Shown: positions 9,451-19,761, counted from the stretch's first letter. The stretch: DNA of 64,000 bases from Shewanella baltica (GCF_900456975.1 NZ_UGYM01000002.1:1302001-1366000); one strand, 5' to 3'. Notes: generated by a model not told the origin, from the letters alone. Translations and numbers: made by a program.

Positions 9451-11247
9451 CTAACGTTCCTCAAGCAAATAAATAGGTAAAATAATCTGGAAAATGGCGC
9501 CACCCTCTTCGGCATTGGCAACGTTAATTTGGCCTTGCATGGATTCGATAATACGCTGTGAAATCGATAAGCCCAGCCCCAGTCCGTGGCGCTCGTTGGT
9601 GGTAAAGTAAGGTTCGAAGATTTTTTCCATTTGGCTTTCACGCACGCCTGGGCCTGAATCTTGGATGCTGATGCAGAACTTATCTTCACTGGTCACGCGG
9701 ATGACCAAGCTGCGTTTAACCGATTGTTGCATAGCGACAATGGCGTTGCTCATGATATTGACAAACACTTGCTGTAATCGGACTTTATCGCCCCAAACCT
9801 GATAGTTGCCATTGGGTAACTGCACATCGAGTTCAACGCCTTGCTTGTCTATTGCGGGCTGAACTATGGTCAGCGCTTGTTTGATACAGCGGCCAATATC
9901 GGTAGCGCTATCCGTGCCTTGGCTCTTGCGAGTGAAGCTTTTAAATTGGCCGACAATATCGGCCAATCTATCGGTCAGTTCAATAATAATCTTGATATTA
10001 TCCAGTGCCTTATCTTGCATATTACGGGCTAGAAAGGTTTGAGTATTTTGGGCGTAGCTGCGCAGTGCTGCAAGCGGCTGATTAAGCTCATGGTTAATGC
10101 TGGCGGATAAACTGCCGATCACAGTCAGTTTTGCCGCTTGAATGAGTTCATCCTGAGTATCTTTAAGCTGATGGTTCGCCTGCTGCAAGTCCTGAGTCCG
10201 TTCTTCGACTCGCTGCTCTAACAGGTTTTGTGCCAGCTGCATACGCTGTAGGTTGCGGCGCCGCTCGGCGCTAAACAAGATGCTGAGCGCCAGCAACAGA
10301 TAAATGCTGGCTGACAGTAACATCAATGCAGGTAAAGACGACAGCAAGGGTTTGATGGGCGCTAAGATGTGCACCCGCCAGCCAGCTTTGGCCATTAACT
10401 GGTGATTATCCATGTATTGCTCATGATCTCTGCCCGTTTGCAATTGGTAGAGCATGGCTTGGCTGCCACTCTCATAGGGAGGTTTCATCAACAGTTCACC
10501 TATGGGGCGTTCCGCGTAACGCTTTGATGCATTAAGCGCATATTGTTTGGCTTGGGTAAGTGGAGTGAGTGACTTTAAGCGCCACTCATCGACGCTGGAG
10601 ATAAAAACAATGTCTTCAGGGTCGCTGATAAGGAATTGGTATTGACCCGCAATGGCAATGCTCGTGCTTTGCTGCTCGATACCGCTAATGTCCACTTTGA
10701 CTATGATAGCGCCGAGTATGCCTTTGCCGCCTTGCTGATAAATAGGGTAAGAAAAGTAAAACCCACGCTTATCTGAGCTGGTACCCACGGCATAATAACG
10801 GCCTAAATTGCCCGAAATAGCATCGGTGTAATAGGGTCTAAAGGAATAATCCTTGCCAATAAAGGAGAAACTTTGTTGCCAGTTACTGGCGGCAATCGCG
10901 ATGCCTAAGGCATCAATCAGATAAATATCGGACGCCTCAGTGACATGCTGGATTTCTTCGAGATATAAATTAAGTTCTTGGACTTTATCGGGGTTTTGTT
11001 GGTCGTTCAGTACATTGGCGAGCATAGGGTTCGTCGAGAGCACGTGGGGAATGCTTTCGTAGCGCGATAATGCACCATCGAGAAAGCTGACTAACTCCTT
11101 CAGTTGTTTCTCCGATTGGGTTTGGATCTCGATTTTACCTTGATGCAAATGCACCCAATAGGTCAGTTTAAGCGTTGCAAATAGGCCTGCAAGTAACACT
11201 ACAGTGAGAAAGAGGCGTTTCTTGGCCTTAGGCGTCATGGGCAACAT
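9451..11247 (-). CDS. dctB: C4-dicarboxylate sensor histidine kinase DctB
   Basis: A 598-aa membrane sensor kinase. A first transmembrane helix lies near residues 11-32, a periplasmic double-PAS-like sensor domain follows (about 35-295, with SFRPYY and FYFSYPIY motifs typical of dicarboxylate sensors), then a second helix near 303-325, a coiled coil, the HisKA domain (His386 in ASINHELNQPLAAL) and an ATPase domain (NIMSNAIVAM, DSGPGV, GLGLGLSI). It is immediately upstream of dctD and downstream of dctPQM, separated from the transporter operon by a terminator. It probably senses malate, fumarate or succinate and phosphorylates DctD. Confidence 0.92.
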   Translation of the reverse strand: MLPMTPKAKKRLFLTVVLLAGLFATLKLTYWVHLHQGKIEIQTQSEKQLKELVSFLDGALSRYESIPHVLSTNPMLANVLNDQQNPDKVQELNLYLEEIQHVTEASDIYLIDALGIAIAASNWQQSFSFIGKDYSFRPYYTDAISGNLGRYYAVGTSSDKRGFYFSYPIYQQGGKGILGAIIVKVDISGIEQQSTSIAIAGQYQFLISDPEDIVFISSVDEWRLKSLTPLTQAKQYALNASKRYAERPIGELLMKPPYESGSQAMLYQLQTGRDHEQYMDNHQLMAKAGWRVHILAPIKPLLSSLPALMLLSASIYLLLALSILFSAERRRNLQRMQLAQNLLEQRVEERTQDLQQANHQLKDTQDELIQAAKLTVIGSLSASINHELNQPLAALRSYAQNTQTFLARNMQDKALDNIKIIIELTDRLADIVGQFKSFTRKSQGTDSATDIGRCIKQALTIVQPAIDKQGVELDVQLPNGNYQVWGDKVRLQQVFVNIMSNAIVAMQQSVKRSLVIRVTSEDKFCISIQDSGPGVRESQMEKIFEPYFTTNERHGLGLGLSISQRIIESMQGQINVANAEEGGAIFQIILPIYLLEER

Positions 11248-11297
11248 GGTGGCTATCCTGATAAAGCGACGGTATCAATCACTGAGATTGTGCATCA

Positions 11298-11328
11298 TAA
11301 AACAAAGCGAGCCTGACTAGGCTCGCTT
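11298..11328 (-). terminator. terminator between dctM and dctB
   Basis: On the minus strand, AAGCGAGCC pairs with GGCTCGCTT across a TAGTCA loop and is followed by TGTTTT. It ends the dctPQM transcript and separates it from dctBD. Confidence 0.85.
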
Positions 11329-11376
11329 AAAAACTAACTGTAATCAAGGGGTAATCTCACAACCTTGAATTGCAGA

Positions 11377-12774
11377 TTAATAACCACGCATCGAATCCAA
11401 CCATTCAGGTAAGAAGAGCGAAATCTGTGGCACGTAAGTGATCAAGGTTAAGAAGGCTAACATCAGCAGTAACCAAGGCAGAACCGATTGAATGACCCAG
11501 CCAATACTCTTACCCGTGATCCCCGCGGTAACAAAGAGGTTGAGCCCCACCGGCGGCGTGAGCATACCTATCTCCATGTTCACCACCATGATGATACCTA
11601 AGTGTATAGGATCTATGCCTAAGTGAGTCGCGATAGGGAAGAGGATCGGCGCCATAATCAGTACAATTGCCGACGGCTCCATAAAGTTACCGGCAGCAAG
11701 CAGCAGTAAGTTAACGATGATCAGGAAGCCCCAAGCGGGTAAGCCCATGTTAACGATATGCTCAGCGATAATATGTGGAATACGCTCAGTGGTTAATACA
11801 TGCGCGAACAACATAGCGTTAGCTATGATAAACAGCAGCATGATACTGACCTTAGCACCATCACGCACTACGTTACGTATGTCTTTGTCGATAGGCGTTT
11901 TAATTAGCCCTAGGAACATGTGACCTAAGTTACGTGCAGCGGCTTTAGGTAAGCTTTCACCTTGATTGCGCCAAGCCACCTCTTTTAATGGCCCAATGTC
12001 ACGGTAACCAAATACCGCAATAAAGTACGCATACATACAAGCCACAGCCGAAGCTTCAGTCGGGCTCGCAACGCCGCCATAGATAGAGCCGAGTACGATA
12101 AGGATGAGTGCTAATCCACCCAAAGCTTTGGCGCTTGAAATCCCCAGTTGTTTAAAGCCTGGGAAAGGACGCGAAGGCAGGTTCTTAAAGCGGGCGACAA
12201 TGTAGATAACGATCATCAGGATTAATCCCATCATTAAGCCTGGGATTAAACCTGCCATAAACATTCTTGCTGCGGACACTTCGGTCGCTGCCGCATACAC
12301 CAACATCACAATGGACGGTGGGATCAAAATACCAAGTGTGCCTGAGGTGGTGATAACCCCCGCCGCAAACTTCTCGGGATAACCCGCTTTAACCATGCCC
12401 ACAATCACGATTGAACCAATTGCCGCTACGGTTGCGGGTGATGAGCCTGAAACCGCCGCAAACAGCATACAGGCCATAACAGATGCCATCGCTAATCCAC
12501 CACGGACATGTCCAATACTGTCCATGGCAAAATCGATAATCCGTCTCGCGACGCCACCGGTTGAGAGGAAGGCGGATGACAGAATAAAGAAGGGGATAGC
12601 GAGTAGAGTGTAATGCTCCGATGAAGACTCATACAGTTTGAGTGCCACTGAGGCTAAGGAGTCATTCGAGAAAAACAAAATGGTGAGCATGCTGGAAAAA
12701 CCTAACGCGATAGCGATAGGCATACCGAGAAACATACACACTAATAGAGCGGTAAATAGGGTTGCAATCGCCAT
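11377..12774 (-). CDS. dctM: TRAP transporter large permease subunit DctM
   Basis: A 465-aa inner-membrane protein with many hydrophobic helices, the large (12-helix class) subunit of a TRAP dicarboxylate transporter. Family motifs include AIPFFILSSAFLSTGG, AAVSGSSPATVAAIGSI and GMLTPPVGLNLFV. It carries the ion-coupled transport path, using sodium in studied TRAP systems. An insert near residues 250-300, between helices, makes it longer than many DctM proteins. Its start overlaps the dctQ stop by one base, so translation is coupled. Last gene of dctPQM. Confidence 0.93.
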   Translation of the reverse strand: MAIATLFTALLVCMFLGMPIAIALGFSSMLTILFFSNDSLASVALKLYESSSEHYTLLAIPFFILSSAFLSTGGVARRIIDFAMDSIGHVRGGLAMASVMACMLFAAVSGSSPATVAAIGSIVIVGMVKAGYPEKFAAGVITTSGTLGILIPPSIVMLVYAAATEVSAARMFMAGLIPGLMMGLILMIVIYIVARFKNLPSRPFPGFKQLGISSAKALGGLALILIVLGSIYGGVASPTEASAVACMYAYFIAVFGYRDIGPLKEVAWRNQGESLPKAAARNLGHMFLGLIKTPIDKDIRNVVRDGAKVSIMLLFIIANAMLFAHVLTTERIPHIIAEHIVNMGLPAWGFLIIVNLLLLAAGNFMEPSAIVLIMAPILFPIATHLGIDPIHLGIIMVVNMEIGMLTPPVGLNLFVTAGITGKSIGWVIQSVLPWLLLMLAFLTLITYVPQISLFLPEWLDSMRGY

Positions 12775-13430
12775 TATTTAGTCTCCTTTTCGTCAGAGAC
12801 GGGTTCTTCATTGGCGTTTTTAACGCTTTCATCGATTAAATGCATACTTTCTTTCGCTTCATCGGCAAATTGGAAGCCAGTGACTTGGTCACGTAGGATG
12901 GCAATAAAGAGTTCGGCGAATCGCCAAGTTAACATCGAAAAACCAATGATCAAGATGCTCTGGGATAACCAAATCGGTACCGCGCCATCTTCAACATCAA
13001 TCCGTAAGGTGTTCCAAGCAAAGTCTGGATCGAGGCTTTTTAAGAAAAATTGGGGGAAATTAATATCCTCCATAGGCACACCAATTTGATACATCTGGCT
13101 TAAGTAATCCCAACTGCCCTTTAAAAACAGTCCGCAATAGACGATACAGACAAAGGCGGTAACGAGGGACGTTATCTTTTTGGCCCGAGGCGCTAAGTTT
13201 TTAACGAAGGCATCGACACCAATGTGCGCGCCAACTTTTACCCCATAAGACATACCAAACAACACAAACCAACCGCAAAAGGTCAGTGTGAGTTCTTGGA
13301 TCCACAGAAAACCCGTATTGAAGAAGAAGCGTGCGACGACTTCTGAAAACACTAACAACGTCATCAGAGTGATCAATAAATTGAGCACACCTTCTTCAAA
13401 ATAACCAAATATTCGCGATATCACAGCCAT
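12774..13430 (-). CDS. dctQ: TRAP transporter small permease subunit DctQ
   Basis: A 218-aa inner-membrane subunit of the TRAP transporter, with four predicted helices and the family stretch LTFCGWFVLFGMSYGVKVGAHIGV. It holds the large subunit and helps dock the binding protein DctP. A periplasmic insert of about 60 residues (around positions 110-160) and a hydrophilic acidic tail make it longer than the usual 160-200 aa. The start has AGGGGA just upstream. Operon order is dctP, dctQ, dctM. Confidence 0.91.
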   Translation of the reverse strand: MAVISRIFGYFEEGVLNLLITLMTLLVFSEVVARFFFNTGFLWIQELTLTFCGWFVLFGMSYGVKVGAHIGVDAFVKNLAPRAKKITSLVTAFVCIVYCGLFLKGSWDYLSQMYQIGVPMEDINFPQFFLKSLDPDFAWNTLRIDVEDGAVPIWLSQSILIIGFSMLTWRFAELFIAILRDQVTGFQFADEAKESMHLIDESVKNANEEPVSDEKETK

Positions 13431-13489
13431 AATCCCCTCGCTGAAATGGCCACTTAACCTCGGTTGAGATTAAGCGGCTATCATCATTA

Positions 13490-14530
<1,041 letters not shown>

Positions 14531-14618
14531 TTAGGATTTGTCCTCAGTCTTGGTTAGTTTGTTACCAAGTTTGAGTAGGAATACAGCCTTGATTTCCCTG
14601 AGGTCTGTCTTACTAAAG

Positions 14619-14633
14619 GCAAATACCACGCCA
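14619..14633 (-). promoter_or_regulatory. sigma-54 (-24/-12) promoter of dctPQM
   Basis: On the minus strand the sequence reads TGGCGTGGTATTTGC, matching the consensus TGGCACG-N4-TTGC with the GG and GC at exact spacing. It lies 110 bases upstream of the dctP start. A sigma-54 activator (DctD) is encoded in the same cluster, which fits. Confidence 0.82.
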
Positions 14634-14758
14634 ACTTACACTGACTTCTGTAAGTGTTTGGTTACTAAAGTGTAGTTCATTTGATGTTTGTCACACTTTT
14701 AGTTTTGTGGGTGAGATCTCGCTCACAGTGATTTTGTATTTGGGTGGGAACCCACCCA
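14634..14758. promoter_or_regulatory. palindrome cluster upstream of the dctP promoter (candidate DctD binding sites)
   Basis: Three inverted repeats lie upstream of the -24 element: ACTTACA-N8-TGTAAGT (14634-14655), GTGAG-N6-CTCAC (14711-14726) and TGGGTGGG-AA-CCCACCCA (14741-14758). The outer two are at a distance usual for enhancer sites of sigma-54 activators. The repeats are seen; their role as DctD sites is inferred. They differ from one another, so not all need bind the same protein. Confidence 0.5.
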
Positions 14759-14976
14759 TGGCGCGGATCTGCCTCAAATAGATAGCCCTTGGCGGTGCAG
14801 GTTTATTAAACAAACTTAGTTATTTTGAGATCAAAAAATGCCGCAAAAGTATGCGCTACGCTGAAACATGCGTGATGGATTATTTTGGGATAAGCAGTGT
14901 AGGCTGATTGTGTGGTTAATTGTGGTCAAGTCGATGGTGTTTGTCGTCAATCAAGACAAGGAGTCAGTTGGCGCAG

Positions 14977-15207
14977 TTAATCATCATCTAAAAGGATACG
15001 TTTTAGGATCGCATCGCTAGGCAACAACTCTAAGTGGCCTTGTTCGTCAAAGTACCAACCGGTAATAAAGCCCTTTTGGCGCATACTGACGAGATTATGC
15101 ATGACTTCCCGTGCTTCCTTGAGTGCCGTTTGCTCATCGCAAGCGTGGGTATGCTTTAAATAAGCGGCAATATTGGCAAGAGAAGCGGATTGACTGACGC
15201 TGGCCAT
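14977..15207 (-). CDS. small conserved-looking hypothetical protein, 76 aa
   Basis: A small soluble protein with no signal peptide or membrane helix; a helical first half (ANIAAYLKHTHACDEQTALKEA) is followed by an FITGWYFDEQGHLEL strand region. I do not recognise the family. The ATG at 15207 has GGAG nine bases upstream; a TTG five codons earlier is less likely. It stands alone between dctP and the tRNA-Val cluster. Codon use and the clear ribosome site suggest a real gene; no function can be given. Confidence 0.6.
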   Translation of the reverse strand: MASVSQSASLANIAAYLKHTHACDEQTALKEAREVMHNLVSMRQKGFITGWYFDEQGHLELLPSDAILKRILLDDD

Positions 15208-15377
15208 AATGTTGATCTCCAAACAATGCTAAAAGCAGAATGAAATCACGCTGAGTGTCGATAGAGCTTGGTATTTTACGGATTATAAAAGGCGAAATAG
15301 TAAAATTTAGCACTCGCTGATTGAGATCAAGCATAGTTGAGTCAGCGTGTTGGTAAAGTTTATTGGGGGGATAAATA

Positions 15378-15453
15378 TGGTGGTCGCTACTGGGCTCGAA
15401 CCAGTGACCCCCTCCTTGTAAGGGAGGTGCTCTCCCAGCTGAGCTAAGCGACC
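15378..15453 (-). tRNA. tRNA-Val (UAC), array copy 1 by coordinate (last transcribed)
   Basis: A 76-nt cloverleaf with encoded CCA. The anticodon stem CCTCC/GGAGG encloses loop CTTACAA, giving anticodon UAC (valine). The acceptor stem is GGTCGCT/AGCGACC. Confidence 0.97.
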
Positions 15454-15481
15454 TGGGATGTAACTTGTGTATTGCAGAATA

Positions 15482-15557
15482 TGGTGGTCGCTACTGGGCT
15501 CGAACCAGTGACCCCCTCCTTGTAAGGGAGGTGCTCTCCCAGCTGAGCTAAGCGACC
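15482..15557 (-). tRNA. tRNA-Val (UAC), array copy 2
   Basis: Same sequence as copy 1, 104 bases away. The 28-base spacer is similar to its neighbours, pointing to tandem duplication. Confidence 0.97.
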
Positions 15558-15585
15558 TGGGATATTACTTATGTATTACAGAATA

Positions 15586-15661
15586 TGGTGGTCGCTACTG
15601 GGCTCGAACCAGTGACCCCCTCCTTGTAAGGGAGGTGCTCTCCCAGCTGAGCTAAGCGACC
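15586..15661 (-). tRNA. tRNA-Val (UAC), array copy 3
   Basis: Same sequence and the same 104-base period as copies 1, 2 and 4. Confidence 0.97.
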
Positions 15662-15689
15662 TGGGATATATCTTGTGTATTGCAGAATA

Positions 15690-15765
15690 TGGTGGTCGCT
15701 ACTGGGCTCGAACCAGTGACCCCCTCCTTGTAAGGGAGGTGCTCTCCCAGCTGAGCTAAGCGACC
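15690..15765 (-). tRNA. tRNA-Val (UAC), array copy 4
   Basis: Same 76-nt gene; it is the last copy in the regular 104-base period, after which spacers become longer and unrelated. Confidence 0.97.
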
Positions 15766-15813
15766 TGGGCATTCTGATATTACACAATTTTTAAGTCATT
15801 ATTCACTGAAGAA

Positions 15814-15889
15814 TGGTGGTCGCTACTGGGCTCGAACCAGTGACCCCCTCCTTGTAAGGGAGGTGCTCTCCCAGCTGAGCTAAGCGACC
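15814..15889 (-). tRNA. tRNA-Val (UAC), array copy 5
   Basis: Same 76-nt gene with encoded CCA; the spacer to copy 4 is 48 bases. Confidence 0.97.
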
Positions 15890-15928
15890 TGGGAATGACT
15901 TTCACACAATGAGGCACATTAAGTTATA

Positions 15929-16004
15929 TGGTGGTCGCTACTGGGCTCGAACCAGTGACCCCCTCCTTGTAAGGGAGGTGCTCTCCCAGCTGAGCTAAGC
16001 GACC
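15929..16004 (-). tRNA. tRNA-Val (UAC), array copy 6
   Basis: Same 76-nt gene with encoded CCA; the spacer to copy 5 is 39 bases. Confidence 0.97.
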
Positions 16005-16076
16005 TGGGATATAACTATTTTGTACAGCCATTTTCTTTACAAATTATGTATAAAAACAATATATCTATAAAAACAA

Positions 16077-16152
16077 TGGTGGTCGATACTGGGCTCGAAC
16101 CAGTGACCCCCTCCTTGTAAGGGAGGTGCTCTCCCAGCTGAGCTAATCGACC
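16077..16152 (-). tRNA. tRNA-Val (UAC), array copy 7 (promoter-proximal, variant acceptor stem)
   Basis: Same anticodon and body, but the acceptor stem is GGTCGAT/ATCGACC: the sixth pair is A-U where the other copies have C-G. Both bases changed, so the pair is kept. It is the first copy transcribed. Confidence 0.97.
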
Positions 16153-16169
16153 TCGCTGTGTGGAGCCGT

Positions 16170-16197
16170 ATTATAGGGAGGTTCGATCTAGTGTCAA
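16170..16197 (-). promoter_or_regulatory. sigma-70 promoter of the tRNA-Val array
   Basis: On the minus strand a perfect -35 TTGACA (16192-16197) and perfect -10 TATAAT (16170-16175) are 16 bases apart. They sit about 18 bases before the first tRNA, with a C/G-rich discriminator typical of stable-RNA promoters. Confidence 0.88.
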
Positions 16198-16767
16198 CGC
16201 TTTTTAGTGAAAAAAGCATTGGTCGCGCTATTTTTGTTCGCATTGGCTTAATGCTAATCACGCCGCCGATCAAAGTGTTAGTTTATTCGCCTGTCAATGG
16301 CGTGCAATTTGGGTGTTTGGGATGCCGCGATAGCTAGACTCATGTCATTCGTGAGTATTTCGGACGATAAAATGACAGGGTGTGAGTGACTCACAATGAT
16401 TAGATGTTAGAGATTGAGTGGATAGCGGTGTATAGGCGTTGCGCCAAAGACACACTATTTATAGCTGAAAGCATGATAGGGGCAAAAGTAGGGCAGGGAT
16501 CTAAGCGTAGCGAAAATCAATCCATGAGTCTTAAGTCAGATAAATGGGGCACAGGTTTGCGGGTGATAGCTGTGGCATCACTTTATATGCGCACCTTTAT
16601 ATAGGCTTCTCTATATAAGGAGGGGATTTAGCGTCACGATTTTACTAGATAAGTGATACTGCAGAGCTTGTCCCATTTGCAGCGCCTGCTTTGACTGTTA
16701 GAATAAGCCCACTTTTTTATCGTGATTGTCTTTATCTAGACGACTTTATATAGGTTAGTGTCCCATT
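16198..16767. other. intergenic region between the tRNA-Val promoter and gltX
   Basis: 570 bases with no convincing gene. A 66-codon open frame at 16404-16604 lacks a ribosome site and resembles no family I know. The motif CTTTATATAGG occurs twice (near 16592 and 16744), the second just ahead of gltX, and may belong to its promoter region. No clear -35/-10 pair can be named. Confidence 0.4.
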
Positions 16768-18177
16768 ATGACAACTAAGACGCGTTTTGCCCCTAGTCCT
16801 ACTGGTTTCTTACATGTTGGTGGTGCCCGTACTGCACTTTATTCTTGGTTACAAGCTCGTGCCAATAACGGTGAGTTTGTATTACGTATTGAAGACACTG
16901 ATATTGAGCGTTCGACTCAAGCCGCCTGCGATGCGATTTTAGAAGGTATGAACTGGTTAGGTTTGACATGGGACGAGGGCCCGTATTACCAAACTAAGCG
17001 TTTTGATCGTTATAACGAAATCATTGCCCAAATGTTAGCAAAGGGCACTGCATACAAATGCTATTGCTCACGTGAGCGCATTGATGCGTTAAGAGAAGCA
17101 CAAGCCGCCAACGGTGAAGCACAAAAGTACGATGGTTGCTGCCGTGACTTACCCGCTCGTGATACTGATGAGCCATTTGTCGTGCGTTTCAAAAATCCTA
17201 TCGGCGGTTCAGTGGTATTTGATGACCATGTTCGTGGCCGTATCGAATTTTCAAACGATGCATTAGATGACTTGATCATCGCCCGTACCGATGGTGTGCC
17301 AACCTATAACTTCTGTGTGGTCGTTGACGATTGGGATATGGGAATTACCTGTGTGGTTCGTGGTGAAGATCATATCAACAATACGCCGCGTCAAATCAAT
17401 ATCCTTAAAGCATTAGGGGCGCCGATCCCAGAATATGCTCACGTCTCTATGATTCTCGGTGATGATGGCGCGAAATTATCTAAGCGTCATGGCGCAGTGA
17501 GCGTAATGCAGTACCGTGACGATGGCTATTTGCCAGAAGCACTGTTGAACTACTTAGTGCGTTTAGGTTGGTCACATGGCGACCAAGAGATCTTCTCCTT
17601 AGAAGAAATGAAGCAATACTTTAAGCTCGGTGATATCAATAAAGCCGCTTCTGCCTTTAATACCGATAAACTGGTGTGGTTGAACCAACACTATATAAAG
17701 AGTCTTGCCCCAGAATATGTAGCGACACACTTACAATGGCACATGGACGATCAAAAAATTGATTTGTCAAACGGCCCAGCATTAGCGGAAGTGGTTACGG
17801 CATTAGCTGAACGCGCTAAGACACTAAAAGAGTTAGCGGCTTCTAGCCGCTATTTCTATGAAGACTTTGCAGAGTTTGATGAGGCCCAAGCGAAAAAGCA
17901 TTTACGTGGTGTTGCGTTAGAGCCATTGCAACTGGTTCAACAAAAATTAGCCGCATTAACTGAGTGGACTGTAGAAGCTATCCATCAGGCGATTGAAGAC
18001 ACTGCAACAGAATTAGATGTGGGTATGGGCAAGGTTGGTATGCCTTTACGTGTCGCTGTAACAGGGGCAGGGCAGTCACCAGGCCTTGATATCACATTAT
18101 TTTTAATCGGAAGAAGCCGTTCTGAGCAAAGAATATCCAAAGCGATTGAATTTGTAGCAGATAGAATAAATTCCTAA
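16768..18177 (+). CDS. gltX: glutamate--tRNA ligase
   Basis: A 469-aa class I aminoacyl-tRNA synthetase that charges tRNA-Glu. The Rossmann catalytic domain opens with [19 protein letters not shown] (HIGH-type motif), has a Cys-rich zinc element (CYCSRE ... CCRD) and the KLSKRHG form of KMSKS; a helical anticodon-binding domain fills the last third. The length is normal for the family. The promoter of the tRNA-Ala/Glu array begins nine bases after its stop, so the enzyme and its cognate tRNAs are direct neighbours. Confidence 0.97.
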   Translation: MTTKTRFAPSPTGFLHVGGARTALYSWLQARANNGEFVLRIEDTDIERSTQAACDAILEGMNWLGLTWDEGPYYQTKRFDRYNEIIAQMLAKGTAYKCYCSRERIDALREAQAANGEAQKYDGCCRDLPARDTDEPFVVRFKNPIGGSVVFDDHVRGRIEFSNDALDDLIIARTDGVPTYNFCVVVDDWDMGITCVVRGEDHINNTPRQINILKALGAPIPEYAHVSMILGDDGAKLSKRHGAVSVMQYRDDGYLPEALLNYLVRLGWSHGDQEIFSLEEMKQYFKLGDINKAASAFNTDKLVWLNQHYIKSLAPEYVATHLQWHMDDQKIDLSNGPALAEVVTALAERAKTLKELAASSRYFYEDFAEFDEAQAKKHLRGVALEPLQLVQQKLAALTEWTVEAIHQAIEDTATELDVGMGKVGMPLRVAVTGAGQSPGLDITLFLIGRSRSEQRISKAIEFVADRINS

Positions 18178-18185
18178 AAAACGAG

Positions 18186-18214
18186 TTGACACTTTTAGGT
18201 GCGCTGCATAGAAT
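18186..18214 (+). promoter_or_regulatory. sigma-70 promoter of the tRNA-Ala/Glu array
   Basis: A perfect -35 TTGACA (18186-18191) and -10 TAGAAT (18209-18214) are 17 bases apart, followed by a GC-rich discriminator (GCGCCAC). It lies directly behind the gltX stop and about 70 bases before the first tRNA. Confidence 0.86.
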
Positions 18215-18281
18215 GCGCCACGCAGTTGAGACACAGACGAGCAAATGCTTGTAGTGCACTTAAATGTAGTTTAATAAGTTT

Positions 18282-18357
<76 letters not shown>

Positions 18358-18402
18358 AACTTACTGCAGATGTTAAGCAGGAACGTGAGTTCGAATTAAT
18401 AT

Positions 18403-18448
18403 GTCTGAGGTTACCTTAGTTCTTTAGAAGAGAGTGCCTAGGACACCG
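18403..18448 (+). pseudogene. tRNA-Glu-like remnant in the Ala-Glu spacer, copy 1
   Basis: The stretch ends in GTGCCTAGGACACCG, which matches the D-arm to anticodon-stem part of the functional tRNA-Glu (GGCCTAGGACACCG), while the 5' part is degenerate and the 3' half is missing. It fits a decayed partial tRNA-Glu copy. Confidence 0.5.
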
Positions 18449-18492
18449 TAGATGTTAAACGGGAACAATCAGTTCAAATTAATATGTCCGGG

Positions 18493-18568
18493 GTCCCCTT
18501 CGTCTAGAGGCCTAGGACACCGCCCTTTCACGGCGGTAACAGGGGTTCGAATCCCCTAGGGGATACCA
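18493..18568 (+). tRNA. tRNA-Glu (UUC), copy 1
   Basis: A 76-nt gene with encoded CCA. The stem CCGCC/GGCGG encloses CTTTCAC, giving anticodon UUC (glutamate). Confidence 0.97.
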
Positions 18569-18699
18569 TCTATTTTTTATAGAGAGTGGTTCCTAGCAAA
18601 TAACTAACGAGTTGTTTGGTAAGAACAAAGCATTTACTTCCTAGCCTACTGAAGTGAATGTGTTACAAAGCTCGGTTACGAGTTAAATCATAAGTCCGG

Positions 18700-18775
18700 G
18701 TCCCCTTCGTCTAGAGGCCTAGGACACCGCCCTTTCACGGCGGTAACAGGGGTTCGAATCCCCTAGGGGATACCA
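18700..18775 (+). tRNA. tRNA-Glu (UUC), copy 2
   Basis: Identical to Glu copy 1. The following spacer begins like the others but then diverges. Confidence 0.97.
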
Positions 18776-18879
18776 AGTATTGGTTCCTGTCGAATAACTA
18801 ACGAGTTGTTTGATATGAACAAAATCTAAATTTCTGCTGATACGCATACTATTAAAGTTAGCAGTGTCGACAAAAATTT

Positions 18880-18955
<76 letters not shown>

Positions 18956-19000
18956 AACTTACTGCAGATGTTAAGCAGGAACGTGAGTTCGAATTAATAT

Positions 19001-19046
19001 GTCTGAGGTTACCTTAGTTCTTTAGAAGAGAGTGCCTAGGACACCG
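19001..19046 (+). pseudogene. tRNA-Glu-like remnant in the Ala-Glu spacer, copy 2
   Basis: Same remnant as at 18403, carried along in the duplicated Ala-spacer-Glu block. Confidence 0.5.
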
Positions 19047-19090
19047 TAGATGTTAAACGGGAACAATAAGTTCAAATTAATATGTCCGGG

Positions 19091-19166
19091 GTCCCCTTCG
19101 TCTAGAGGCCTAGGACACCGCCCTTTCACGGCGGTAACAGGGGTTCGAATCCCCTAGGGGATACCA
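19091..19166 (+). tRNA. tRNA-Glu (UUC), copy 3
   Basis: Identical to Glu copy 1; it opens the first of two 401-base repeat units. Confidence 0.97.
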
Positions 19167-19284
19167 AATTTTGGTTCCTAGCAAATAACTAACGTGTTGT
19201 TTGGTAAGAACAAAGCATTTACTTCCTAGCCTACTGAAGTGAATGTGTTACAAAGCTCGGTTACGAGTTAAATCATAAGTCCGG

Positions 19285-19360
19285 GTCCCCTTCGTCTAGA
19301 GGCCTAGGACACCGCCCTTTCACGGCGGTAACAGGGGTTCGAATCCCCTAGGGGATACCA
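19285..19360 (+). tRNA. tRNA-Glu (UUC), copy 4
   Basis: Identical to Glu copy 1; 118-base spacer before it. Confidence 0.97.
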
Positions 19361-19491
19361 TATATTTTTTATAGAGAGTGGTTCCTAGCAGATGACTAAC
19401 GAGTTGTTTGGTAAGAACAAAGCATTTACTTCCTAGCCTACTGAAGTGAATGTGTTACAAAGCTCGGTTACGAGTTAAATCATAAGTCCGG

Positions 19492-19567
19492 GTCCCCTTC
19501 GTCTAGAGGCCTAGGACACCGCCCTTTCACGGCGGTAACAGGGGTTCGAATCCCCTAGGGGATACCA
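19492..19567 (+). tRNA. tRNA-Glu (UUC), copy 5
   Basis: Identical to Glu copy 1; 131-base spacer before it. It opens the second 401-base unit. Confidence 0.97.
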
Positions 19568-19685
19568 AATTTTGGTTCCTAGCAAATAACTAACGTGTTG
19601 TTTGGTAAGAACAAAGCATTTACTTCCTAGCCTACTGAAGTGAATGTGTTACAAAGCTCGGTTACGAGTTAAATCATAAGTCCGG

Positions 19686-19761
19686 GTCCCCTTCGTCTAG
19701 AGGCCTAGGACACCGCCCTTTCACGGCGGTAACAGGGGTTCGAATCCCCTAGGGGATACCA
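19686..19761 (+). tRNA. tRNA-Glu (UUC), copy 6
   Basis: Identical to Glu copy 1; 118-base spacer before it. Confidence 0.97.

Noticed and set aside
14710..14727. Possible CRP site GGTGA-N8-TCACA upstream of dctP
   Set aside because: The spacer is eight bases, while CRP needs six; it is treated as a general palindrome.
15569..16273. Open frames across the tRNA-Val array
   Set aside because: They read through the tRNA genes and repeat the same peptide; shadows of the RNA genes.
16404..16604. A 66-codon frame upstream of gltX
   Set aside because: No ribosome site and an unlikely protein composition; probably leader or promoter DNA.
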